From positions 1 through 64,000 of the forward strand of contig NZ_CP132542.1 in assembly GCF_030845175.1 (NCBI RefSeq): a stretch of 64,000 bases of DNA. Reading direction: 5' to 3'. This document shows positions 9,528 through 18,258 of the stretch, one piece after another. The DNA comes from Coralliovum pocilloporae (lineage in GTDB: Bacteria > Pseudomonadota > Alphaproteobacteria > Rhizobiales > Cohaesibacteraceae). Positions within the stretch are counted from its first letter, which is position 1. Each line of letters opens with the position of its first letter. Made by a program: the position numbers and the translations under genes. Under the pieces are notes generated by a model. The model saw only the letters and a program-made list of their open reading frames with translations, was not told the DNA's origin and ran no database searches.

Positions 9528-11627
9528 CTACTGGAGCACCACCGAGATTTGCGCTGAGCGACCACGACTGTCGATCACCGACAACTCAGCGAAACCACCC
9601 TTGTCAGCCTGCCATCTGAACGAACGCCGAAACTCGGTCTTGCCAATCGGCTTTCCATCCGCAAACCAGAAGAAAGGAGGACGACCATCACGCACGCGCA
9701 GGGATATGGCTCTCTGGCCGGAAATATCCAGCCGCGCACCTTCCGGCGGGAAAGCAAAGCTTGGATCAGGCTCAGCCTCCGCACTTGCCCCATGCCGGAC
9801 ACGCACATGCCTCAACGGTTGCGGCAGGGTATCAGTCGCTGAAATCAAAACACTTGCGGGCGCTCCAGGCAACGGCTCCAGGTCTGCCCCAAGGCGATCG
9901 AAAGCACCAAAAAGGATCGGAGCGGCCGTTTCCAATCCGGAAAGGGACGGCACAGCAGCACCATCCACCCGGCCGACCCAGACGCCAATTACTGTCCGGC
10001 CGTCAAAGCCAATCGCCCAGGCATCCCGGTAACCGTAGGACGTGCCGGTCTTGAAAGCGATCCGCCCGCCCTTACGCCCTCGCGGCGGCGGACTGTCTTT
10101 CAGAATATCAGACAGATACCAGGCGGCATTCTCAGACAGAACAGCAACAGGAGCCACACTATTCTGAGACAGCCCCTCCTGTTGTCCGTCTGGGGCATCC
10201 TTCAGGACAATCGTTTCCCCACCATTGCCAATTGCCGCATAAAGCTGAACCAGATCCCTAAGGGTCACCCCCACCCCGCCAAGACCAATGGCAAGCCCCG
10301 TATGCGTTCCCCTGGGCAGGACTGGCGTCATACCCGCCTTCCGCATATGGGTCATCATGCGGGCTGGCCCAACCGCATCCAGCACAGACACAGCAGGAAT
10401 ATTGAGCGACAGGGTCAACGCATCACGAACAGTCACGGTTCCCCGGTAGCGTCCATCGAAATTGACGGGCTGGTAAGAGCCGAAACCTGTCGGTCGATCC
10501 TCAATCAGACTGGCCGGGTGAGCCAGCCCTTCATCAAAAGCAAGACCGTAGATCAACGGCTTTAAAGCAGATCCCGGAGACCGGATAGCGCGCGTCATGT
10601 CAACAAAGCCAAGCCGCTCCGCATCCAGATAATCAGCAGAGCCGACAGATGCCCTGATCGCACCGGTTCTGATGTCCGCGACCAGAACAGCACCGGAAAG
10701 CCCTTCCCGCTCCGGCAGGACATCAGACAGATAAACCTCAAGCCTCTTTTGCAGCTCTCTCTCCAGATGAAGGCGGATTGGCGCACGATGGCTGACACCA
10801 GCCTGCTGCGCAACACGTTCAGTCAGATGGGGAGCATAGGCAGGGAAAGCCTTCCGTCCACGTATGGCGCGCGCCTTCAGAGCTGCCAGCAGGTCATCGT
10901 CACCAAGTGCTCCATAATCCCTGACCTGGTGGAGAACCCTGTCGCGGGCAACCTTCAGCCGATCCGAAAACCGATCCGGGCGACGCTGCTCAGGCGACTG
11001 GGGCAAAGCCACAAGCAATGCGGCTTCTGCGGGCGTCAATCGGCCCGGTTCCTTGCCCAGATACGCAAGAGAAGCCGCCCGTATCCCTTCCACATTGCCG
11101 CCGAATGGTGCCAGGTGCAGATAGAGCGCCAGGATCTCTTCTTTGGACAGTGCCGCTTCAAGCTTCCACGCAAACAGGATCTGCTGCGCTTTGCCTGTCA
11201 GTGACCGGGTTGAGGATTTCATCAGCAACCGCGCCACCTGCATGGTCAATGTCGAGCCACCAGACACTGGCCGACCATGCCAGGCATATTGAAGGGCGGC
11301 CCGCAACAGTGCCGGATAATCAACGCCGGAATGCCTGTAGAAATCTGCATCCTCATAAGCCATCAGATAGGACAGGTAGACCGGGTCAACCTTGTCCTTG
11401 TCGACAGCCAGTCGCCAGAACCCGTCAGGCGTCTGGAAAGCTCGAAGCAAATGGCTATCCCGATCCACGACCTCGCGCGACAGAGCCAGCCTCCCAGGGT
11501 CAGGCACCGCAGGCAGCGAGGCCTTCAGCTCTTTGAGAAAACCCAGCCCGGGCGAAACCAGCGCCAGCATAACCACAAGGGTTATGCTGCCACCAAGTCC
11601 CACAAGGATTTTCAGAAAACGAACCAT
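9528..11627 (-). CDS. pbpC: Penicillin-binding protein 1C (bifunctional peptidoglycan synthase)
   Basis: A 699-residue class A penicillin-binding protein of the 1C type. It has an N-terminal membrane anchor, then a glycosyltransferase-51 domain (EDADFYRHSGVDYPALLRA, GGSTLTMQVARLL), then a transpeptidase domain with the active-site SxxK near SALKPLIYG, SLN (TLSLNIPAVS) and KTGTSYGYRDAW. A C-terminal beta-rich BiPBP_C domain follows (FAFPPEGARLDI onward). It makes and cross-links peptidoglycan from the inner membrane. It lies 25 bp downstream of the alpha-2-macroglobulin gene on the same strand, a conserved pairing in Gram-negative bacteria. A GTG one codon upstream is an alternative start. Confidence 0.95.
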   Translation of the reverse strand: MVRFLKILVGLGGSITLVVMLALVSPGLGFLKELKASLPAVPDPGRLALSREVVDRDSHLLRAFQTPDGFWRLAVDKDKVDPVYLSYLMAYEDADFYRHSGVDYPALLRAALQYAWHGRPVSGGSTLTMQVARLLMKSSTRSLTGKAQQILFAWKLEAALSKEEILALYLHLAPFGGNVEGIRAASLAYLGKEPGRLTPAEAALLVALPQSPEQRRPDRFSDRLKVARDRVLHQVRDYGALGDDDLLAALKARAIRGRKAFPAYAPHLTERVAQQAGVSHRAPIRLHLERELQKRLEVYLSDVLPEREGLSGAVLVADIRTGAIRASVGSADYLDAERLGFVDMTRAIRSPGSALKPLIYGLAFDEGLAHPASLIEDRPTGFGSYQPVNFDGRYRGTVTVRDALTLSLNIPAVSVLDAVGPARMMTHMRKAGMTPVLPRGTHTGLAIGLGGVGVTLRDLVQLYAAIGNGGETIVLKDAPDGQQEGLSQNSVAPVAVLSENAAWYLSDILKDSPPPRGRKGGRIAFKTGTSYGYRDAWAIGFDGRTVIGVWVGRVDGAAVPSLSGLETAAPILFGAFDRLGADLEPLPGAPASVLISATDTLPQPLRHVRVRHGASAEAEPDPSFAFPPEGARLDISGQRAISLRVRDGRPPFFWFADGKPIGKTEFRRSFRWQADKGGFAELSVIDSRGRSAQISVVLQ

Positions 11628-11652
11628 CACGGATCAATCAACCTCACAAGGC

Positions 11653-14600
11653 TCAACGTCTCAGGCCGATCACCTCCACCTGTCCTTCACCCGTGGTGCC
11701 GCGCAGGGTTGGCCGATACATATCTTCCACCAGCGCAGCCGGATGATGATAGACACCCGGAGTGACGGCCCGCACCATATAGGCAAGCTTGAACCCGGGC
11801 GTATCCTGACTGCTGCGCGTCACCGCAGCCGCAAACCGGTCAGCACGCGCTTCAGTCATCTCCGTATTGGCAAGTGCTCCAATCCACGGAAACTGTTTGG
11901 GGTCTCCATTGGGACGCACATTCGGGTTTTCAATTTCAAACCCGGCGGGCAGAGGGTCAACCACCATAAGCCTGCCACCCGAGCGGTCCTCCGCACTGAC
12001 GGACAGAACAACCACCATCCGGTCATTCTGATTGACCTGTTCCGGTGAAATACGGTCGCCTTCAATGGTGTAATAGGTCCGCGACAGGCTGTACCCTTCC
12101 ACCCTGGCGGGCTGCGGGTCCACGGGTCTACCGACTGTTTCAAGAGCCACACTGATCGACTCATCTGACTGGTTCTCCAGCGTCACCGCCTTGCTGCCGA
12201 GCGCATCTCCACTGAAGGTGCGGTAGAGCGGACCACTATAGGCAATACCATTGAGAGACAGCTTCAGACTGTCAGCCCGCTGCAACATGGCATTGGCCGC
12301 AAGAAGCGACCAGGCCTGTTCCTGAGTGCTGTGATGGGCCTCACGCCCCAGTTCCCGACCAAGGCGAACGGCAAGACGGCTCACATTGACAACAGATGAT
12401 CCGGCTTCCGATGCCAATGTCAGCACTGCAGCCTCATCCCGAATACCCGAGCCATAATCACGGCGGAATGTTCGAGCACCGGCCAGAGGGTCCTGACCAA
12501 GCCCGTTCACGGATGCACGAAATGCCTTGTCAGACCGCGCCTTGTCTCCATAAAGTGCAAGCGCGGCCCCGATCTGAGCCTTGGCCATGGGTGATGAGAA
12601 AGATGCAAGCTTTACATCGGCATAATAGCGCAAGTCACCGAGAGAAGCTTTCCCAGCCCGTGCCAGAACATAGAGCGCATAGGCGATATCCTCTCCACCG
12701 GACGAGAAATCCGGGGCATACGCAATGCGGTTGCCAAGGTTATCAAGCGCCAGTCCATAGGCCACCTCAGGGACTGAATAGCCCTTCTCTCTGGCGCGCG
12801 TCAGGAAATCTGTCACGTAAGAATCGAGCCAGAAATCACCGCTGGTTGGATACCACAGCCCGAAACTGCCTGACGAGGTCTGCCGGGACAGAACATCTGT
12901 AATCGCGGTCTGGACACGTTTGCGAATATCCGCGTCCGCTCCAAGACCAGCCGACAGGGAGACCGCATCCAGATAGACCAGCGGCAGGGCCCGGCTGGTA
13001 ATCTGTTCAGCGCAGCCATAAGGATAGCGATCAAGCGCACCAACCAGCCCCGGCACATCCAGAGCACCGGTTCCGGTAACAGATATGGTTGTCTTGAGCG
13101 TCTCAATCAGAAAACCATCCGTATAGCCTTCATCAAGAACCAGTTTACCGCCATTGGCCGCCAGAGTGACAATCTCGCGCTGACGCACGGGCTGTGCAGG
13201 GGACTGGACCGAAATCCGGGCAAGTGACGTGAGTTCCGCACCATCCGGCCCCTTGAGCGACAACGCCAGTTCCGCTTCACCAGAGACACGCGCTGTCAGA
13301 CCTACAGGCACAGAAACCCTGGCTCCCTTTTCAAGGGTGAGCGTAAACTGGCCTGCCGGATCATCAAGAGACAGATGCCGGTCGGGGTTAATTGTCAGTG
13401 CATAGTCACCGGATGGGCCGCGCACATTGGCCAGTTCCACCAGCACCCGGCTCTGGTCACCAGGCGCAAGGAACCGCGGTGTTGAAGCCGTCAGAACAAC
13501 AGGGTCATTGACCAGAACATCCTGCTCAGCCCGCCCGACAGACGACGCGGACCAGGCCATGGCCATCAGCCGCACGGTGCCATTGAAATCAGGCAGGTCA
13601 AACGTCACCTCAGCACGACCATCCGGCCCAACCTCCACAATACCGGAATGGAACGCGAGCAGTCTCTGGGTCGGTGGCTTGCCTTTCATGCCTCCCGTAA
13701 CGCCATCTCCACCGGAACGAACCCGCCCCGCTTCTCCTGCCCACGGATCAAGCAGATAGCCGTAAAGATCATGCAGACCGACACCCAGAGCCCGCTGCCC
13801 ATAATACCAGCTGGCTGGATCAGGGCTTTGATAGTCTGTCAGGGTCAGGATACCCACATCCACCGCCGCAAGGGTCACAAAGACAGCCTCACCCGGCTTT
13901 GAGTTGGATATTGAAAGAGGGACCGTCAGGGGGCCTCGCGGGTCAACCCGGTCCGGCACATCAAGGGTCACCGCAAGCGTTCTGTCCGAAGCATCAACGG
14001 AAACCCACTGAATACCGAGGGCCCGCTGGGGCAAACGCCCCGCTTCCCGGTCAGAACCACGATAGAGTGTTGCTGTGACATAGGCACCGGTACCCCAGTT
14101 TTCTGTAACAGGCAGAGAAACCGTGGCTCCCTCTTCAGGAACATCAACCACCTGCTGATGAACCAGACCGCCATTCAGAACACTGATCCGGGCCTGCCCT
14201 GCAAATCTGGGATTGATCCGGAGTTTCACATCCTCACCAATTCCATAGCGCGGATTATCTGTCGAGATATCCAGAAAATCAGGGCTCGGCGTTGCAGATG
14301 CTTCTGCGTACCAGCCTGCATCAAACACCATGCTTGATGCTGTCGCGTTCTGTCCTCCGGAGCGCACTTCCAGACGATAGCGCCCCCAGTCAACCGGCAC
14401 AGATAACGGGTTAGCCTGATCATCTGTGAGATCAAGTGTGCCCGATGCCACCCGGCTGCTGTTGGTCACAGGCTCATAGCGCCATGCGCCATCGGCAAAA
14501 TACCATTGATAGTCCGTATTCAGGCGTTCAAGGGTCCAGCTCACATCCTTGAGCGCACGCTTGTGCCCTTGCCCGTCCACCAGCGCCAGATCAAACTCCG

Positions 14601-17139
14601 CAGTGCCGCCTTCATCGACGGCATTGCCATCAAACAAGGGTCTGATGCCGAGCCGTGTGCCATCCGGACGAACCGGGCGACGGACCTGCTGTTCCACCGT
14701 TCGGCCATTCGTATCATGCAAACGAATGGTGGCCACGGCCTCATAAAGACGTGTCGTGCGCGGCAAAGGAGGCAGAGACAATGTCAGACCCGCCTTGCCG
14801 CTATCATCTGTCAGAACACCAGAGGCAAATGTGTCAAAGCGCGTGTCAGACGGGTCATCATGAAGACCGAACCTGTAGCCCTTCAACCCCGGCAGGTCAC
14901 CATCAAACGGTTTTACGCGCACCTCACCGTCAAGTTTCAGCCCGGCACCCGGCGCACCATAAAGAAAATCGGCCTGAACGGTTAGCGCAGCAGCTCCATC
15001 GGGATCCAGAACATCGCCCGGCAAATCCACATCAAGCTTCAACCGGTCCGGCAGAAAATCTTCAACAAGAACCGTTGCCGTGGCTACAGGCGCACGCTTG
15101 ACATCTGTATGGACTTTCAACGTCCAGGTGCCGAGAGCCGCGCCCTCCGGGAGATCCTCACTCAGGTAATAGCCACCGGCACCACCATCCCGTATCACGG
15201 TCCGCTTGAATTCCACGCCATCCGGACGCTCGAGAACCGCAGTCAGCGGCAATCCATCCTGCAGCGCCTTGCCAGAACGATCGCGCGCCAGCACCGTTGC
15301 ATGCACACGCTCGCCAGGGCGATAGATCCCGCGCTCGGTCGTCAGATAGAGATCAACCGCCCCTGGAGCAGCCCGCCCGGCAACGCCTCTATCCGTCAGG
15401 TCAAAGCCGGCCTGCGCGATATCAAGAAAGGCATAATCCCCGCGCTCGAGTTCCGCCATGACAAGACGGGGCTGATTGCCGCCCTTGCCGCGCAGTAATC
15501 CCGAAGCAAACTTTGCATAACCCTGAGCATCCGTAACCGTCTGACCCAGAACCTCATTATTCTTGGCCACAAGGCGAACATTCGCCCTGGCAAGCACCTC
15601 GGCTGTGCCAAGAGAGCGGGCGAAGACATGCAGGCCATCATCTGCGGTAAAGGATGTCAGACCGATGTCGGATACAATAAACCATTGCGACGCCTGCGGT
15701 TTCCACTCTTCCTTTAGTGCGGCTGCAGGTCTGGCGGACAACACATATAGTCCAGGCTGAAGATCCTTAATCAGGTCTCGAACAGGAATATTCGTGGTGA
15801 CGGTCTGATTGAGACTGCTCCGCACGTCAACATGCCCACGCCAGAGCTCTTCACCGGAAGTATTCGCAATCTTCTCTGCCTGATAGGTGGTCAGCTGCTT
15901 CAGGAAGCGACCATCAAGAACGGATGGCAGGTTGCGTTCGCCCAGGCGGTAGAGAACAGCTTCAACAGAGTCCGTGTTCACTGTCTGAACCGGAATGCCT
16001 GCGTCCTCTCCATTCGGCAACACATAGGATCGCCCCGAAAACCCGACCCATGGCGAACGATCGCGCACATAGAGATTAAGCTCAGCAGATTTCAGCAAGG
16101 CCTCGCCATCAGCAGAAGGCAAGCCGGAACGGACAGACACACGATAGCGCTTTCCGTGCTCCACACCATCAATACAGATCTGTGATCCGCTATGCTCAAC
16201 AGCCAGGCCGTCTATTCCGGGGATTGTTACGAAATGGCCGGGCTCAAACCCTGCCTTTGGCAAAGGGTCGGAGAAGTTCACGCAAAGGCGGGGCGTATTG
16301 CTCTCGGAATCCACCTGATGCGACGTGACCCGGAAACCGTGCTGCCCGACCAGATCATTGTAAACAGCACGCAATTGCTGATCCTCTACCAGATCAAGGC
16401 TGGCCCTGTAGGTACGGAGTGCATCACGCCAGGCAGAGCGCACTTCAAGCGACTTGCCAAGCAGAGACAGGATGGATGCCCGATCCCTGTCACCGGTATC
16501 TGTCGCCAGATAAGCCTGAATGGCCGCAGCGGTCGCCCAGCGCTGTTTCTGATAGCGGTCATTCCAGTTATCGGTCTGGAAATAAAGGGCAGCTGTCGCA
16601 AAGCGGATCCAGATCACCGGGTCCGTTTCATCCAACAGCAGCGCCGCGCCAAAATTCGACAGGGCACCTTTGAAATCATTCTGGCTGGCAGCGCTGATTC
16701 CATATGAGACCAGATCGTCATATCCACCGGCCGTTCTGCCATAGGCCTTTTCCAGGTCACGCTTCAGGCTCAGGCGTTCATCCCTGTAGGCCTTTGTGAG
16801 AAACTTGAGCTCCTGCAGTCTTTGCGCCTCAACACTCTTATCGAGGGTTCGGGCTTCAAGCACCCGACCTGCCACCGCTCCGTCGAAACCGACGGGCTCG
16901 CTCACCCTATCTTTCAAGAAACACCAGCTGACTGACGTATTATAGGTGAATGCCTTGCAGGTTCTGTCATCAAGGCATGCTGTCTCACACACCTCGCGGG
17001 AAACCTCTTTCAGGGTCTTGTAATCATGTCCCGGATAGTCCGCATTGTCCGTTACAGCCAGACGTCGGTCTGCGAGAGCAGGCCCCGCCAGAGATGCCGA
17101 CAGCAGACACAAGCCGAGAACACGGGGCAAACGAAACAT
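11653..17139 (-). CDS. Bacterial alpha-2-macroglobulin with N-terminal PAN domain
   Basis: A 1,828-residue periplasmic protease trap. The N-terminus is a signal peptide (LGLCLLSASLAGPALA) without a lipobox cysteine, so the protein is probably soluble rather than lipid-anchored. A cysteine-rich PAN/Apple-like module follows at about residues 30-75 (VCETACLDDRTCKAFTYN), then a helical stretch, then MG domains. The thioester motif is intact as C1376-A-E-Q1379 within PYGCAEQ. The family covalently traps proteases that enter the periplasm and works beside PBP1C, encoded 25 bp downstream. The start at 17139 has GAGGAG 8 bases upstream. The internal VLARANVRLVAKN and NRPGERVHA-like blocks match YfhM-class proteins. 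Confidence 0.93.
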   Translation of the reverse strand: MFRLPRVLGLCLLSASLAGPALADRRLAVTDNADYPGHDYKTLKEVSREVCETACLDDRTCKAFTYNTSVSWCFLKDRVSEPVGFDGAVAGRVLEARTLDKSVEAQRLQELKFLTKAYRDERLSLKRDLEKAYGRTAGGYDDLVSYGISAASQNDFKGALSNFGAALLLDETDPVIWIRFATAALYFQTDNWNDRYQKQRWATAAAIQAYLATDTGDRDRASILSLLGKSLEVRSAWRDALRTYRASLDLVEDQQLRAVYNDLVGQHGFRVTSHQVDSESNTPRLCVNFSDPLPKAGFEPGHFVTIPGIDGLAVEHSGSQICIDGVEHGKRYRVSVRSGLPSADGEALLKSAELNLYVRDRSPWVGFSGRSYVLPNGEDAGIPVQTVNTDSVEAVLYRLGERNLPSVLDGRFLKQLTTYQAEKIANTSGEELWRGHVDVRSSLNQTVTTNIPVRDLIKDLQPGLYVLSARPAAALKEEWKPQASQWFIVSDIGLTSFTADDGLHVFARSLGTAEVLARANVRLVAKNNEVLGQTVTDAQGYAKFASGLLRGKGGNQPRLVMAELERGDYAFLDIAQAGFDLTDRGVAGRAAPGAVDLYLTTERGIYRPGERVHATVLARDRSGKALQDGLPLTAVLERPDGVEFKRTVIRDGGAGGYYLSEDLPEGAALGTWTLKVHTDVKRAPVATATVLVEDFLPDRLKLDVDLPGDVLDPDGAAALTVQADFLYGAPGAGLKLDGEVRVKPFDGDLPGLKGYRFGLHDDPSDTRFDTFASGVLTDDSGKAGLTLSLPPLPRTTRLYEAVATIRLHDTNGRTVEQQVRRPVRPDGTRLGIRPLFDGNAVDEGGTAEFDLALVDGQGHKRALKDVSWTLERLNTDYQWYFADGAWRYEPVTNSSRVASGTLDLTDDQANPLSVPVDWGRYRLEVRSGGQNATASSMVFDAGWYAEASATPSPDFLDISTDNPRYGIGEDVKLRINPRFAGQARISVLNGGLVHQQVVDVPEEGATVSLPVTENWGTGAYVTATLYRGSDREAGRLPQRALGIQWVSVDASDRTLAVTLDVPDRVDPRGPLTVPLSISNSKPGEAVFVTLAAVDVGILTLTDYQSPDPASWYYGQRALGVGLHDLYGYLLDPWAGEAGRVRSGGDGVTGGMKGKPPTQRLLAFHSGIVEVGPDGRAEVTFDLPDFNGTVRLMAMAWSASSVGRAEQDVLVNDPVVLTASTPRFLAPGDQSRVLVELANVRGPSGDYALTINPDRHLSLDDPAGQFTLTLEKGARVSVPVGLTARVSGEAELALSLKGPDGAELTSLARISVQSPAQPVRQREIVTLAANGGKLVLDEGYTDGFLIETLKTTISVTGTGALDVPGLVGALDRYPYGCAEQITSRALPLVYLDAVSLSAGLGADADIRKRVQTAITDVLSRQTSSGSFGLWYPTSGDFWLDSYVTDFLTRAREKGYSVPEVAYGLALDNLGNRIAYAPDFSSGGEDIAYALYVLARAGKASLGDLRYYADVKLASFSSPMAKAQIGAALALYGDKARSDKAFRASVNGLGQDPLAGARTFRRDYGSGIRDEAAVLTLASEAGSSVVNVSRLAVRLGRELGREAHHSTQEQAWSLLAANAMLQRADSLKLSLNGIAYSGPLYRTFSGDALGSKAVTLENQSDESISVALETVGRPVDPQPARVEGYSLSRTYYTIEGDRISPEQVNQNDRMVVVLSVSAEDRSGGRLMVVDPLPAGFEIENPNVRPNGDPKQFPWIGALANTEMTEARADRFAAAVTRSSQDTPGFKLAYMVRAVTPGVYHHPAALVEDMYRPTLRGTTGEGQVEVIGLRR

Positions 17140-17332
17140 GATCACTCTCCTCACCAGCACACAGACCGGTTGCTGAAACCGGAATAAGATATCAGGCCAG
17201 CCTCCCATGCCGACCTGACATTCAATAAACTGTATGATTGCGACAAGAATGCGTAAAGGGATAATGGGCGGGCAATAAACTGTTTTCAGTCAGCATTATG
17301 CGGTTACGGCCCAGGCAAAAGCTCTATAGCTC

Positions 17333-17719
17333 TCAAGGATCCGGCCTATGGCAGACCGCTTCGACATTGTGGCCATCCGGATCAAGTACGAAAGCTGCAT
17401 AATAGTCCTGGTGATAATGCGGACGCAGTCCCGGCGGCCCGTTATCTGTCCCACCAGCGCGGATAGCTGCGGCATAGAAAGCATCAACCTCAGCCGCAGT
17501 CCTGGCCTGAAAAGCAATATGAAGCAGCCCGGTGGTGGTTCGCTCTTCAGCCAGCCAGAACCAGGGGCGGCTATCGCCATATCCCGTTACTTTCACGCCA
17601 TTGGAGTGCTCTACGGGTACGTCAAACAAGCGACGGACCCCAAGAGGTGCAAAGGCCTGATCATAAAAGGCCGTGGACCGATCAAAGTCGGCCACACCAA
17701 ACGTGATATGATCAATCAT
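17333..17719 (-). CDS. VOC-family (glyoxalase/dioxygenase fold) protein
   Basis: A 128-residue single-domain vicinal-oxygen-chelate protein with the paired beta-alpha-beta-beta-beta pattern: MIDHITFGVADFDRSTAFYDQAF at the start and YYAAFVLDPDGHNVEAVCH at the end. H5 and the late glutamate in NVEAV are plausible metal ligands. Such proteins range from lactoylglutathione lyases to resistance proteins, and the substrate cannot be told. The ATG at 17719 follows a TTG codon that is an alternative start. The 190 bases upstream of the alpha-2-macroglobulin start (17140-17332) contain no gene I can support. Confidence 0.82.
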   Translation of the reverse strand: MIDHITFGVADFDRSTAFYDQAFAPLGVRRLFDVPVEHSNGVKVTGYGDSRPWFWLAEERTTTGLLHIAFQARTAAEVDAFYAAAIRAGGTDNGPPGLRPHYHQDYYAAFVLDPDGHNVEAVCHRPDP

Positions 17720-17774
17720 CAAACGCCTCTATTCAGCCAAGACCGGCTGATATATCCCGCCTGCCTGCCAGAAA

Positions 17775-18194
17775 TCAGCACTGCCGCACATAGGTGAAGA
17801 CCAGGCGGTCATCCCGGTAGCGGCCTGTGGCACGGCACTGTCTATAGACCTGATAGGTACCATATACGGTCACTTGAAGCTGATCGCTGCGAACCGGGCC
17901 TTCCACCTGGTATTCAAGCGGTGTTCCCGGGCAATATTTCGAGAAACGGCGCGCGGTACCAACATAATAATTGCCGTTCTTATAGCCGTTGAACAGCAAT
18001 GTTCCCCGACGCACACCAGCGCGCCGCAAAACAGCTTTCGGATTTTCATAATACATCCAACGCTGGTTGCCCTGAGCGACCAGCCGCATCAGTGAACCAT
18101 TGTGGTTCCAACAGGAATCAGCCTGTGCGCTGCCCTGCCCGAACCCGAACGCCAGAACCAGCACGAAGGCTGCCAGTAAACCTGATCGAAACAT
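17775..18194 (-). CDS. Small secreted cysteine-containing protein of unknown function
   Basis: A 139-residue protein with a clear signal peptide (LLAAFVLVLAFGFGQGSAQA) and a mature part starting at DSCWNHNGSLMRL. Four cysteines remain after cleavage (DSCW, SKYC, YRQC, VRQC), which would allow two disulphides, and aromatic residues are frequent. I do not recognise a named family, though similar small periplasmic proteins occur in Hyphomicrobiales. The start has GGGAGGG upstream. It is alone between the VOC gene (55 bp) and the FAD oxidoreductase operon (64 bp). Confidence 0.72.
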   Translation of the reverse strand: MFRSGLLAAFVLVLAFGFGQGSAQADSCWNHNGSLMRLVAQGNQRWMYYENPKAVLRRAGVRRGTLLFNGYKNGNYYVGTARRFSKYCPGTPLEYQVEGPVRSDQLQVTVYGTYQVYRQCRATGRYRDDRLVFTYVRQC

Positions 18195-18258
18195 GATCTA
18201 TCCCTCCCATTTTTCAGGCAAGATAGCATGAATCGGCCAAACACCAAGCTTACCGGCC

